A DNA stretch of 64,000 nucleotides from Prorocentrum cordatum. Its lineage: Eukaryota > Sar > Dinophyceae > Prorocentrales > Prorocentraceae. Shown piece after piece: positions 1 to 10,689 of the stretch; position 1 is the first letter of the stretch; each line of letters begins with the position of its first letter. Location: contig CAUYUJ010020252.1 in the NCBI GenBank assembly GCA_963575745.1, positions 22,501 to 86,500 of the forward strand. The letters run 5' to 3'. The notes under the pieces are model-generated. The model worked only from the letters and a program-made list of their open reading frames with translations, had not been told where the DNA came from and did not search any database. The position numbers were made by a program, and so were the translations under genes.

Positions 1-125
1 TTTTCACGTGCCGGGCCCTGGGAGACACTCGCCCGACACTGTTTCGACATTCTTGTGACACTTTTCTGGGTGCTCGAAATTGTTTCTGGGATGCGGTCCT
101 GAAGTAGGACGGGAACAACATACTG
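1..125 (+). repeat. Dispersed repeat, copy 1
   Basis: This segment aligns by eye with 25,945-26,060. Shared words in the same order include GGGTGCTCGA and TTTCTGGGATG followed by GGTCCT. The window edge cuts it, so its true left end is unknown. No coding potential was seen. Confidence 0.55.
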
Positions 126-284
126 TTCCGCTAGATCTACTGGACACTATCTGTACTTTTTCGTGGGGTCGACGGGAAGATCAATTCTGGGGCAAACCGA
201 TTCTGCAGTCGATCCTCTATTCGACCAGCGCCGCGCCGAAATGTATAGGTCGGGGCGGAGGCGGCGCTCATGCTGCCGAGGAGG

Positions 285-425
285 CCCGCAGAGGGGAGGA
301 GGAGGAGGAGGAGGAGGAGGAGGAGGAGGAGGAGGAGGAGGAGGAGGGGAGAGGAGGAGGAGGAGAAGGAGGAGGAGGGGGGGAGAGGGGAGGAGGAGGA
401 GAGGAGGAGGAAACGTGGAGGGCGG
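285..425 (+). repeat. (GGA)n purine tract
   Basis: Nearly pure GGA trinucleotides with a few A or G interruptions. A second tract lies at 600-715 after a 170-base GC-rich spacer with no recognisable gene. Open frames across it are poly-Glu, poly-Gly or poly-Arg artefacts. Confidence 0.95.
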
Positions 426-599
426 ATTTTTGGCAGCCGGCCGCACCAGATGTTGTGCGCGCCGGCGGAGCGAGCGGCTGCGGGTGCGATTGGCACGCCT
501 TGACTTTCTCGGCGGGCGCTCCATCGACATGCCTTCCCCCCCCGCCTCCAGCGCCCCTCCTCCCCCTAGCCTCCCCCCTGCCCTCGGAGAAGTGGGAAG

Positions 600-715
600 A
601 GAGTGGGGAGGAGGAGGAGGAGGAGGAAAGAGAAGAAGAAGAAGAAGAAGAAGAAGAAGACGGACCAAAAAGAATCAGAAGAGGAAGGAGGAGGAGGAGG
701 AGGTCCTCCCCCCTC
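600..715 (+). repeat. (GGA/GAA)n purine tract
   Basis: GGA repeats that pass into GAA repeats and back. It sits directly before the 726-1,505 composite element. Confidence 0.95.
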
Positions 716-725
716 CTCCCCCATT

Positions 726-1505
726 ATTCTTCTTTATACCTAACTTCTCCCTGTCGCACCCCGAGGCCAGTTTTTAGAGCGGGCTGGGCATTTCGCTTGA
801 GATTCCCTCGGCATGTATGACCCTGCAGCTTAAAAAATGACAACAGCTTCACTAATGAACGGCGGGTCGTTTTCAATGTGTGTCTTTGCACGAGTTTTAG
901 GGATTGAGGGCGGAAGGTTTCACAATGTGGCTCTAGCCTTAGCACCGCGTACATTCGTTTTAAAAGTTGCAAGAGCTTCGCAGATTGAGGGCGGGTCGTT
1001 TTCAAGACGTGGTTATCACTTTAGCGCCGCGCATATTCGCTTTATAGATTTGCAAGAGCTTCACGGATCGATGGCGGCTCCTTTTTTAAATGTGATTATC
1101 GCTTTAGCGCCGCGCACATTGTAAGAATATCACGGATTCCCACGGTCAGCGTACCAGGAATGATGTGTTGGAAAAATTCGGGGTTATGATAGTGCAACAG
1201 ATAATTACGTTGATTCGTTGTGTTGAAGTCTCAGGAATGGTGTTCCGGCACGGTTCAAGATCGTCAAGTCGCAACAGTCAGGTTGATCAGTTGCGTTGGA
1301 ATCCAGAGAACAATGTTTTGGCATGCTTCAGGGTCTTCAAACGGTTGTATTCCAACGAGGCGCTTCCCTCAGTGGAAATTAACCGTTGTGGGCCTATGAA
1401 GAGGGAGTTTGGACGGAGGGTTTATTCCAACATCGTTGATAACTCTTCGGTTTCCACTGGTCTTCCTCCTCCTTCTCCTCCTCCTCCTCATCATCATCAT
1501 CATCT
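726..1505 (+). mobile_element. Composite dispersed element, copy A (95-bp repeat plus unique tail)
   Basis: Three modules in order: a short leader containing GGGCNTTTCGC and an AGCTTAAA-like word; about three copies of a ~95-bp unit with GATTGAGGGCGGGT, TTTTCAA and TTAGCGCCGCGCA; then a ~370-base tail with CTTCAGGGTCTTCAAACGG and CCTATGAAGAGGGAG. The tail ends in a TCC tract. The same order recurs at 57,405-58,310 and, reversed, at 10,690-11,790. No transposase frame is visible, so it would be non-autonomous if mobile. Confidence 0.7.
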
Positions 1506-2500
1506 TGCCCTCGCACTCGAAACATGGACAGCACGCGCTCGCGTGAGTGGCCCCCACAGAGTCCCCTCAGTGCCCTTCGGGGTGGGGGGGGGCAATACAC
1601 CCACATCGACTCTGGCCGGGCCAGTCTTGGGACTAGGATTGGTGTATACGCCCTCTTGGCCAGGCCAGGAGGGCATCTACACCTACACTCGCCCTGGGCC
1701 CACGTGGCACCTGACCAGCATCGGCGTGGGTGCATAGTTGGCGTCGCCCCCTGGCTCGGCTACGCAGGAGCGTGACCTTTCGCTGGGCTGACACCTGGTG
1801 CGGGCCCACAGGGGTCCCCCAGCGCCAGCCCGCCTGCACGCTGGGCCTCGGCATCCCCGCGGCGCCCGGCAGCCGCGCACCAAAGGTCACTCCTGCCCGA
1901 GGGTCTCTCTCCTGCGCGTGCCGACTGGCCCTTGGAGCCCCCCCCCGGGGACAAGTCCCGTGGCCGCGGGCACCTCGACCCTCTCCGTCGGTTCCAGGCA
2001 TTTGGCCGCCGCGCTCTGACAGAGCACTGCCGCTGTGGTCACACCACGGCGTCGGCCCGCCCGGGAGCTCTCGACCGCATGCTCTCGGGGCCACGGCCGC
2101 GGCCTGCTCGCCCCCCCCCCGAAAGGGCCAAGAGGGCTGCCCCCCCGGGGGCGGCGACGCCGTGCAGCCGGGGCGCCTAAGAAGAAGCCCTTCTCGCTTG
2201 GGAGGGGCTCGGTGTTCCTTGGCTGTTTTGCAGCTCGCCTCAGGTTTTGCTCACGCCCTCGATGGGAGGTCGAAGCTTGACTTCTGGAAGAAGGGGGGGC
2301 CTCGTTCCTTGCGCATGGCTCCTGGGGTCCACGCCCCGACTGTGAGCAAGAGCGCGCCTCCTTGCGGCGCCGGGCGTCTGCGTGGATGTCTCCCGCCCCG
2401 TGCTCCCCGCAGGTGCTGGGGAGGCACGCCCGCCACCAATGGCCGGGTCCTCGGTGGGCACGGGTCTTCGGCCGGCTGCGTTTGATGTCTCATTGTCTTT
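1506..2500. other. GC-rich region, no gene recognised
   Basis: All six frames are fairly open because stop codons are rare in this GC-rich DNA. No frame shows convincing protein character. A weak internal duplication of a TACACCCACATCGACTC-like word lies around 1,595-1,690. Confidence 0.5.
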
Positions 2501-2720
2501 GTCTTTTTGTTAATCTCTCCCTCTCGCTCTCTCTCGACATCCCTCCCCTTAGTTATGTTGGCTCTCTTTCTGGAATACATCTCTCTCTTTGTATAGATAT
2601 GCAGATGTATTGGCACGTATGCACACATCACAATCACTTAAATCGTTAAGCGTTATGTCTCTCTCTCTATCTCTCTTTCTCTCTGTATCGCGATGTTTCC
2701 ATATCTCTCTGGCAATATGG
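2500..2720 (+). repeat. CT-rich simple sequence
   Basis: Interrupted CTCTCT runs, AT-richer than the surroundings. No gene seen. Confidence 0.7.
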
Positions 2721-2849
2721 ATATTATATGTAAATGTAAACCGAGTTGTATACGCATGTTCAAGACTTGAGGCCTCGCGTCGCTTCGCCTCAAGTAGTGG
2801 TCCTGCGTCCAGGCATTGTTGGGGGACTGCCGAAGGACCATCGGAGTGG

Positions 2850-3215
2850 AAGGGTAATGACCAGCAGCCGGGTGCGGGTCAGGGGCCACATGGGACCTAG
2901 AAGCATGTTCGCGCTTCGGGGGGAGGGCATGATTGCGACGGGGGTGAAGGTCATGACTTCCTGACCCCAACTGGGGTGACGGTTATGACGCCGAGGTTGT
3001 GTACGCTATGACCGCCTGCAGGGCGAAGGTCATAGCATGGCGGGGCGCTTCGAAACCGATGACCAGGAGCAAAAATCTGCAAAACCAATGAGATTACCGC
3101 GAGAGGGGGTAAAGGTCATGATTTGGGAGTACCAGTCATGACCTTGATGGAGGTGGCATGACCGTGGCCTGGGGCTCGAAGTATGACCATGAAGTGGCTG
3201 TCAGCAATACTGGGA
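2850..3215. repeat. Degenerate GGTCATGAC-like repeat
   Basis: The word AAGGTCATGA or close variants (GTCATGACC, GGTTATGACG, GGTCATAGC) recurs at least seven times with irregular spacing. The function is unknown. Confidence 0.5.
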
Positions 3216-3614
3216 GGGAGTGTGTCATGGTGATGATCAGGGGGGGGCAACCGTGAGCGGGGTATTCGTCACGAGATGGAGGGGGCACAAGCGAAGGTAT
3301 ATTGCGAGAGGGGTGGGCGTGATTGACCGTGAGAGGAAGTCCAGATCTGTCCGGAGGGTGGATGTCGGACTGCGCGGGCAACCCGCAAAGGCACAAAAGC
3401 AGGGCACGCCGCGAGGGAGAGAAGAGGGCGTGAATTGGCGAACGCGGCAGGGCGGGTGAGGGGAGCCAGAGCGCCTGTGGACGACGACGAAGACGATGGA
3501 GGATGAGTGGGGCGCCTGCCGAAGGGAAGCGCCTCAGTGGTCCTCCCACTGTGCCTTCTCTGCCCTCTGGCCGTTTGGCCCGTCTGGCCCTCCCTCGTTT
3601 CTCCGGCGTCTCCG
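3216..3614. other. No gene recognised
   Basis: Mixed GC-rich sequence. I see no coding or repeat structure I can support. Confidence 0.4.
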
Positions 3615-4372
3615 AACTTGCCGTTGCCCGTCGAAGATGATAGTGCAGCGCAGGGAGGTCGGAAAAGGACGAGGAGGAGGAGGCAGAGGAGGAGGAGGAG
3701 GAGGAGGAGGAGGAGGAAGAGGAGGACGAGGAGGAAAAGGAGGAGGAGGAGGATGCGAAGAAGGGAAGCTGATGAGGGGAGGGCGAGAACGAGGAGCAGG
3801 AGGACGAGGAGGTGCGAACGGGGAAAGGAGGGGGCAGGAGAGGGAGGAACGGAGGGGTGCGAGGACGGGCGCAAGCCAGGGGGAGGGGAGGGGTCGCCCG
3901 GGGCTACCTTGGGCCATCCTGTGGTTCTCTGGGCTTTCGCGGTGTTCCCTTGGGTGCCGACGTGAAGCCCGTTGGGGCGTTTTGGGGGCCGTCGCGAAGA
4001 TGAGAGTGCAACGCAGCGACGCTGGAAAGGGAAGAAGGTAAGGAGGAGGAGGAGGAAGAGGAGGAGAAGGAGGAGGAAGACGACGACGACGACGATGAGG
4101 AGCAGGAGGAGGAGAAGGAAGAAGCATAAGAACAATCAGAAAATAATATGAAAATCATATGAATAATGAGAACAAAAAAGAAGATGAGTGAGGAGGAGGA
4201 GGAGGAAGATGATGATGATGAGGAGGAGGAGGAGGAGGAGGAGGGAGGAGGAAGAAGAAGAAGAAGAAGAGGAGGAAGGAGGAGGGGGATGAAATGGAGG
4301 AGGAGGAGGAGGAGGAGGAGGAAGAGGAGGAAGAGGACGACGAGCAGCAGTATGAGGACGTACTGCCTTGTT
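3615..4372 (+). repeat. Duplicated leader plus (AGG)n tracts
   Basis: A ~40-base word with AAGATGANAGTGCANCGCAG occurs at ~3,630 and ~3,998. Each copy is followed by a GGA/AGG tract (3,675-3,830 and 4,035-4,370). This suggests one unit of leader plus tract was duplicated. Confidence 0.65.
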
Positions 4373-4394
4373 GGAAGCGGTCCGGGGTGCCGCG

Positions 4395-4910
4395 TGCATT
4401 GTCCTAAGGCCATCCTGGGCCGTCTTGCGGTTCTCTGGGGCCATTTTGAGACCTCCCTTGGGCGTTTGTGGGGTTCCCTTGAAGCCGTCTTAGGGGCACT
4501 TTTGGGCGTCAGGGGGCGTTCTCGGGCAGTCTCCAGTCCGTCTAGGACGTTTCTTCAGACGTCTGGGGGCGATCGAGGAAACCCCTGGGTTCGTCGTGGA
4601 CCAAACGAAGCTTCAATTGGGAAAAAAACTGCATCCTTTCAAAACCTTGCAGTGGCCGCCCTCTGGGGAGTCTCCTCGGGCCTTCTTGGGAGCCTGTTGG
4701 GTCGTGTTGTGGCCGTCGTGGGGCCGTCTGGAAGCCGTCCTCGGGCTCTGCTGTCCATCTTGGCAGTCGCTGCATGGCCTTTGGGGCCCTCGCGGCGTCC
4801 AGAAGAGGGCGGGCGGCCAGCCGAGGAGGCCCGGGGGGCCGTCGGAAAGAGGTCCTCCGGGGCTCTGGGCGGGCCCTCCGAAAGAGGTCCTGGGATTTCC
4901 CAGGGAGGGT
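4395..4910 (+). repeat. TTGGGGCC-type degenerate array
   Basis: Short units such as GGCCGTCTTGGGG and GGGCCTCTTGGG, about 10-16 bases with variable spacing. The same family occurs at 8,750, 19,170, 19,980, 20,219 (reversed), 20,590 (reversed), 24,690, 26,915 and 49,500. Frames through it give Leu/Gly/Arg-rich low-complexity translations that I do not accept as genes. Confidence 0.75.
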
Positions 4911-4974
4911 CGTGAGCTCTCCGGGCGGGGGGTCCATGCAGGACGTATACAGATAGCAACATGTGTGTCGTGGG

Positions 4975-5180
4975 AGGGGGAGGGGGAGGGAGAGGAGGAA
5001 TAGGCGGAGGATGGAGCACGAGGAGGAGGAGGAGGAGGGAGGAGAGGAGAGAGAGGAGAGAGGAGGAGGAGGAGGGAGGAGGAGGAGGAGGGGGAGGAGG
5101 AGGAGGAGGAGGAGGAGGGAGAGGAGGGACGCGAGGAGGAGGAATCGGGAGGAGAAAGAAGAGGAGGAGCGTCTGACGGA
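4975..5180 (+). repeat. (GGA)n tract
   Basis: Purine trinucleotide tract. A looser GAGGTGGAGGAGG version follows at 5,320-5,420. Confidence 0.9.
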
Positions 5181-5639
5181 GAGGCAGGAGCGTCTGCCGA
5201 TGCGGTCGCTTTCTGGCAAGAGCTCAGTGCTGTTCTGCAAACGGCGGTGGCTGAACAGTTACTCAGCGCCCACAAGCCCCCTGTCGTCGGGGGCGGGCGC
5301 TGAGTACAGTCTGCAGCAGGAGGTGTCGGAGGAGGAGGTGGAGGAGGTGGAGGAGGAGGCGGAGGCAGAGGGTGAGGAGGAACTCGCTGAGGGCGAGGAG
5401 GTGGCGGTGGCAGGGCCAGTCCCAGGCCGGTGAGTGCAGAAGAGGAAGAGCAGTGGTAGAGGGGCTGAGGGTGAGGAGGACCTGCAGAGGCAGCAACGCT
5501 CGACGACACGACGCCCGCCCCCCGCCCCCCGTCCCCGTCTCCTCGTCCCTCCTCTCTCCCCCCTCCTTGGCTAGTGCTCGCTTGCGGAGCCCATTCCCCA
5601 TACAGCTTTTGGGCGTGCCGGCCCATCCGCTATCAACTT
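5181..5639. other. No gene recognised
   Basis: GC-rich sequence with GGAGGTGG-like simple sequence at 5,320-5,420. No supportable feature beyond that. Confidence 0.4.
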
Positions 5640-5797
5640 GCTGCCTTGCTGTGCGGCGCGTGAGGCACAGCCCTGAAGGTGTGCTCCTGTCGCGGGCCTG
5701 CTGAGGGAGATCGCCCCTCTCGGCAGCGCCAACAAAAGTCCTCCGGATGGAGGCACCCTTCAGTTTTGATTTCAGTTCGGCGGTCAAGGCCCTCCCG
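5640..5797 (-). CDS. Candidate internal exon, unknown protein
   Basis: Read on the minus strand, sequence after a CCGCAG acceptor-like word (AG at 5,799-5,798) gives an ordinary-looking peptide of mixed composition, beginning near ALTAELKSKLKGASIRRTF. The 3' limit is uncertain; a GCAAGT donor-like word lies near 5,640. No family was recognised. The case rests only on peptide composition and splice-like words in GC-rich DNA, so a chance open frame is quite possible. Confidence 0.2.
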
Positions 5798-5999
5798 CTG
5801 CGGACATGTGTCCTCGGTGCTGTCCTATCCGTCCCCCGTGATCTGGGAATCGCTCAACCCGCCCGACTTGGGAGGCCCCTCGCCGAAGGCGGGGGCCTCG
5901 CATGTTGTACAATTCATCCTCGTGGGACTGTCGGCCGACACGCCTGGCCCAGGTGGTCACTGGCCCTAAAGGGGGGCTCGTGCCTGGGTCGCGGATCTG

Positions 6000-6125
6000 C
6001 CGGAGGAGGAGGAGGAGGAGGAGGAGGAGGAGGAGAGGAGGGACGCGAGGAGGAGGAATCGGGAGGAGAAAGAAGAGGAGGAGGAGGAGGAGGAGAGAAA
6101 AAGGAAAGGATGAAATAGAAGGGAG
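6000..6125 (+). repeat. (GGA)n tract
   Basis: Purine tract. Its last part resembles the end of the 4,975-5,180 tract (GGGACGCGAGGAGGAGGAAT is present in both), pointing to a local duplication. Confidence 0.9.
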
Positions 6126-7106
6126 GAGGATAATTGGTGGAGGAGAAGCTGGCGGGACCCCCCGTGGCCACGGCCCCGCCGGCCAACTGGGGGGAAGAGA
6201 GACATTGAGCCGGGTTTCGTCCCGGCCAGGACGGGATCAGTCCTCCCACCCGCCCACACAGGTTCGCCTCACCCGCACTCACGACACGAAACCGAGACAG
6301 ATTTCCTGGGGGGGACTCTCCGTTTCACTGCGATCGACGACCAGGAAGGCGGCGGAGGAGGAGGAGGAGCCTGGCTCGGGGGGGGGAAAGTTGGAGAGCT
6401 TCTACAGGAGGGCTCGGGGTGTGTAGGAGGTCGTCGCCAGTTTCTAAAGGGTCTGGGATATCCGATGAGGGCACAAGGAGGGAGAGAGGCGGGAGGGGGA
6501 GGGGAGGAGAGGAGGGGGGAGGAGGAGGACGCATACAGCGGCCGAGGAAAACCGCTGAGCCCCAGTCCGAATTCTGGAGCTCAGCACATATGTGGCCTTT
6601 GCTGCGTTTACTGCTCATCATCTCTACTCGCCCTCGGCATGCTGTTCCTCTTCCACGGTATTCACTCGCATGCCCTGTGTCCACAGATTCCCCCATATTC
6701 CTGTTCTACTTCTTCGCATTCCTCACTTATCCGCGGTACTCCTCATCTTCACATGATTCCCCCTCCCCCCCTCATCCTCCTCCCCCTCCTCCTCCTCATC
6801 ATCCTCATCCTCATCCGAAAAGGTCCGCCAGGCCCTCGGAGGCCCCGGCAATCCCCTCGGGAGACCTGGACTCCCGAGCTCCTCCGACTGACATCGCCCT
6901 CCACCTCTCCCGGACGGAAAGCCTGTTCCCAGTAAGGCGTCCAGACCTATGGGTAGCCACGTTGCGAACGAAAGCATGGCGTCGGATGTCTGAGGTTCAT
7001 CCGTATATTGTTCTTTGCCTTCTGCGTGCGCTGGTTCCTGAAGCATGCCGTCCACAAGCCATATTCGCACACGATGTGAGGCCACGGCCGCATGCGCCCT
7101 GCCCAA
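6126..7106. other. No gene recognised
   Basis: Mixed sequence with a short GGA tract near 6,485-6,530 and a CCT/CAT pyrimidine tract at 6,755-6,815. No exon could be supported. Confidence 0.4.
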
Positions 7107-7496
7107 TGTGGGCACGGGCACACCGGAGCGACGGAAGAAAACGGGGCCGTTTTCGCCGACATTCGCGCGTATGCTCCCCGCGTAAAGGGCGCGCGTGAGC
7201 GCCCTCGTCCTCACTGTGGCGTGCCGCGCTGGCCGCCCACGCAAGCCGCCGCGTAAGGTCGCCGTACCATCTCGCGTGAGACCCGTTTCTGATCGTCGCT
7301 CACCTGTGTGCCCGCGCCTTCGCTTCGCTTCGCTTAGCCTTACGCGGCGACCTTACGCGGCGGCTTAGGCGGGCCGCCAGCGCGGCACGCCACAGTGAGG
7401 ACGAGGGCGCTCACGCGCGCCCTTTACGCGGGCAGCTTGCGCGCGAATGTCGGCGAAATCGACCCTGTTTTTTGTTCGTCGCTCGGTGCACGACTC
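7107..7496. mobile_element. Long-arm hairpin element (~150-bp inverted arms)
   Basis: The left arm from ~7,107 (ACCGGAGCGACG, then TTTCGCCGACATTCGCGC at 7,151) is nearly the reverse complement of the right arm ending ~7,496 (GCGCGAATGTCGGCGAAA near 7,442-7,459). The arms are about 150 bases with few mismatches; the loop is 70-90 bases and contains repeated CTTCG. A half copy (left arm plus loop) lies at 31,665-31,835. No protein is encoded. It resembles a MITE or introner and lies just upstream of the exon at 7,539. Confidence 0.8.
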
Positions 7497-7538
7497 CCGC
7501 GCCTTCGATTCGCTTCGCCTTCCCCTTCCCGAGGCCAG

Positions 7539-7640
7539 ATCCTGCAGCACCTGCTGCCCGCCGACGTGCCCTACCGCCTCTGGCTGCTGCGCGGCGGCCC
7601 GGGGAGCGGCCGCAGCGGCTGCGACAGCTTCGACCTGGAG
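7539..7640 (+). CDS. Exon with S33 serine-hydrolase-like GGPG motif
   Basis: A 34-codon island in phase 0 at both ends. It follows a pyrimidine-rich stretch and a GGCCAG acceptor, and ends GAG before a GTGCTC donor-like word. The peptide contains PYRLWLLRGGPGSGRSG. In alpha/beta-hydrolases of peptidase family S33 (prolyl iminopeptidase and relatives), a hydrophobic strand running into GGPG forms the oxyanion-hole region near the N-terminus; here the residue before GGPG is Arg. The catalytic Ser, Asp and His would lie in later exons that I could not find. Hairpin elements lie 42 bases upstream and 56 bases downstream, probably in introns. The family call is from motif shape only. Confidence 0.45.
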
Positions 7641-7696
7641 GTGCTCCGACGCGGCCGGCGGGGGGCCATTCTTCATGGGCCGAAGAAGAAACAACG

Positions 7697-7858
7697 CCAT
7701 AAACAGAACCTTTGAGCGCTCCGCGCGGATTTCTTGGACCCGCGCGGGGCCCCCGCGGCGCCTCCGGCGCCGCCCCCAGCGCGCTCCGCGCGCCAGGGAG
7801 GGAGGTTTGGCGCGGATCCAAGAAATCCGCGTGGAGCGCCAAAAGTCTACGTTTATGG
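7697..7858. mobile_element. Hairpin element with CCATAAAC/GTTTATGG ends
   Basis: Inverted arms of about 50 bases: CCATAAAC ... CGCGCGGATTTCTTGGA on the left matches TCCAAGAAATCCGCG ... GTTTATGG on the right. The GC-rich loop contains nested GGCGCC palindromes. A second full copy is at 62,922-63,130 and a solo right arm at 14,775-14,845. Confidence 0.8.
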
Positions 7859-8055
7859 TATTTCTCCATGTTCTAATGTGGGACGCGGGTCCTGAGGGTT
7901 TTTTTGCCGTTTCCGGGCTCTCGCAGGGCCTTCCACGGGCCCCGGGACGGGCAGAAAACGGTTCGGGATGAAGAAGTCGTCCTGGGGGAAGGCCCCAGGG
8001 TACAGGACCCGTTTCCCTCAGGACCCGCTTCCCCCACGCTCAGGCAATGTCGGGG

Positions 8056-8198
8056 CAGGGCTGGACCTAAACGTTGTTCTGCTGGGCTTCAACTGCGTTC
8101 TGCTTTTGCTTTTGGCAGGGAGGTGCAGGAAAACAGGCAGAGCGAGACGAAAAACAAACGAAAGAACAACGAATAACGACGTTCAGGTCCAGCCCTGG
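8056..8198. mobile_element. Hairpin element with CAGGGCTGGACCT ends
   Basis: CAGGGCTGGACCTAAACGTT at the left is matched by AACGACGTTCAGGTCCAGCC and CTGG at the right. The arms are about 25 bases and the element about 143 bases. Only one copy was seen in the window. Confidence 0.65.
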
Positions 8199-8394
8199 CC
8201 AGTGTCAGGGGGGGCGACGGGCTCCGGAGGGGATGCACGGACCCCCAGTCGCCCACTCATCGCCGAGTTAAGGGACCGACGGCCCACGCCGCCAAAGAGA
8301 GAGCCTGCGGAGTCGCCCTCGAGGGCCCATCGCCGATCTCTCAGCGAGGCAGCGTCGATTACAGGTCGATGCGTCGCCCCCTGGGCCAGGGCTC

Positions 8395-8513
8395 GTTTTC
8401 CACCACCACCACCAGAAGTTGGAGGGGGGAAGGAGGTGGAGGAGGAGGAGGAGGAGGAGGAGGAGGAGGACCTCCTCCCCCTCCCACTTATGGTGGTGGT
8501 GGTGGTGGAAAAC
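8395..8513. repeat. Hairpin centred on a GGA tract
   Basis: GTTTTCCACCACCACCACCA at the left is matched by TGGTGGTGGTGGTGGAAAAC at the right, with AGTTGGAGGGGG against CCCCCTCCCACTT inside. The centre is a short (GGA)n run, as if an expansion sits at the loop of an older palindrome. Confidence 0.65.
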
Positions 8514-8639
8514 AAGCCCACCACTCCCTGTCGTGGCCCCTCATGGAGGTGGTCCCAGCCCGGGGCGTTCCTGCGCCAAGCGGTGCCCACTCGGCCGGCC
8601 CGGGCGCACGACACCGGCAGACGGCGGACCTGATCTGGT

Positions 8640-8722
8640 CTTAAGTCGGGCATGTCCCTCGATAGGAGGAATATTCAAACATAGTCAAAAACAGTCTGGG
8701 AACGATGCTGATATTATTATTT
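8640..8722 (+). mobile_element. GTCGGGCC hairpin family, left end only
   Basis: CTTAAGTCGGGCATGTCCCT, then GGAGGAATATTCAAACATAGTC and an AACAGTCTGGGAACGAT-like version of the family core. The right arm is missing, so this is a truncated or diverged copy. Confidence 0.6.
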
Positions 8723-8749
8723 AATCGCTTCGCTCATTCCGCCGGCCCG

Positions 8750-9530
8750 TATTGTGCCATCGCAGGCGTTTGCTTGCGCGTTCGTGGCCTCTTGGAGCCT
8801 CGTTGGGGCCGTTTGGGGCCTCTTGGCGCCTCTTTTTAGGCCTCTTGGAGAACTCGGGAGGCCTCCAGGGGGCCTCCTGAGCTCTCGTGACGGTCTCTTG
8901 GGGGGCTTTCGGCGGGCTCTTGGCGGTATTTGTTGGTCCTCTTGGGGCCTGGGGCCTGACGTTGTTGGTCCTCTTGGGGCCTCACGGGAGCTTATTGGGG
9001 CGTCTTGGGGGTGTCTTGGAGAGTCTCTTGGGGCCTCTTTCGGGGTCCTGGGCGCCTTCTGGGGCGGAGGGCTCGATTTTTCAGTTCTCGGTTCCCTTCT
9101 TGAGCCCCTCTTGGGCCCGTCTTGGGGCCTCTTGGTCCGCCTTGGGCGGCACTTGGGCCGTCTGGGGGGCGCTCTTGGGCCGCTCCGGGGCCGTCTTGGG
9201 AGCCTCGTGGGCCGTCTTGGAGCAGTCTTGAAGGCCTCTTGGGCCCTCTTGGAGCGTCCGGAAGCGAAAAGGCCAGAACGCAAAAAAACATCGAAAAAAC
9301 CAATGAAAATCAACGATTTTGGCAACTTGGGGCCCTCTTCGGAGGCCTCTTGGAAGGCCCTTGGAGCGTCTTGGAGGCCTCTTGGGCTGTCTTGGGGCCA
9401 TCTGGGGCGTCTTCGGGCGATCTTTGGCCGTCTCGGCCCTCTCTTGGACCGTCTAGAAAGCTTCTCGGGGCCCTCTTGGACCGATCTGGAGCCCTCTTGG
9501 ACTCCGAAACAGAACTCCGGCATCTCTGAC
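8750..9530 (+). repeat. TTGGGGCC-type degenerate array, long copy
   Basis: About 780 bases of CTTGGGGCCTCTTGG-like units. It is interrupted at ~9,250-9,325 by an AT-richer word with CAATGAAAATCAACGATTTT; similar words recur reversed at ~20,435 and ~20,880. The 301-codon open frame through it is low-complexity, and I treat it as noncoding. Confidence 0.75.
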
Positions 9531-9532
9531 CC

Positions 9533-9590
9533 GACCTTGCCGGGACCTTGCCGGGGACTTGCCGGGACCTTGCCGGGGTACTTTTCGTCC
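9533..9590 (+). repeat. Short tandem repeat (GGACCTTGCCG)
   Basis: About five tandem copies of an 11-13-base unit GGACCTTGCCGGG, directly after the TTGGGGCC array. Confidence 0.7.
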
Positions 9591-10689
9591 GGGGACCCCC
9601 AGGGGCCGCCCCGCGCGCGCGAACTAGAAATACGGTTAACCAGGTACCGGAGATCTTAGCACGCCCTGGCCCGTTGGGCCGGCGAATTGATTGTCGGAGG
9701 ACGTGCCCGACCTGAATCTGGTCGCGTGATTATTTTCGTGGCCACTCGGCTGGTGGGATTGCCAACGGGACTCGAGCACAGGCACTTGGCATCTCTGAGG
9801 AACCATGTCGCGCGTGTGCGAGTCAACGAGGGGGGGGGGAACAATGCCGATCGATCGCATTGGTGCCAGACTCGTTGCATTGTGCAGCTACGGCTCTGCA
9901 CATCGATATCGATCGATATTTTCAATACGTCCATGAAGTGCAGGCCATCTTGGGCCATCTGGGACGCTCTAACCCCTCGCGGCCCCTCCTTCCAAACCAA
10001 GGGAGAGGGGGTAAGGGCAAAGGTGCGGTAAACTTTTCCCCGAATGAAAAAAACTAACTCGCTAGACCACCGAAGCCCAGACGGGTGGTGGGATTTACCG
10101 GCGGCTGGCCAAGCGCCGGGGGGCGAAGGATGAAACCAGTGGACGGGGCTGGAGAAGGGAGCCGAAGCGGGGCGAAGGGACGACAAACCCACAACCCATG
10201 CTCAGCAAGACGAATTGATGCTAGACTCTGCATCCTTGTGTGTGACCAGACCAGGCCCAGCGCTGCGAGCTCCAGGGATGCGAAAGAAGGAAGGAGGGAC
10301 GAGGGAGGGCGCGTCGGACGAGGGAGGAGGGAGATGGGGAGAACGAGGTCGGCGGCTTAGGGGGACGACGGATGTTGTGGAGATGACTTCTTAAATTGGC
10401 TTCAGGTTAAGGAGATTCGAGCAGCGAGCCGATTGCCTGGTGGGGCGGACTGCTACCCAGCAAGCCACTCCCAACCCAACCCGAAGACCCCAAGTTGCCC
10501 TCCATTCCCAGTGAGCCTTCGGGTTGGGTTGGGATGGTTTGGCAGGTAGTCAGCGGAGGAGGCGCTGGAGGACCAGCCGTATCTGCTTCGCGCTACCCCA
10601 GGTGCGCGTTACGACTGCGCCGGCAGCGAGGATGCAGGACAGCTCTCCCCAATGGGGTATGCGGGGGGGGGAGGACGAGGAGGACGAGG
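9591..10689. other. No gene recognised
   Basis: Mixed low-repeat sequence, including CATCGATATCGATCGATATT near 9,900. Open frames of 60-180 codons occur on both strands, but none has clear protein character or splice context. Confidence 0.4.
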
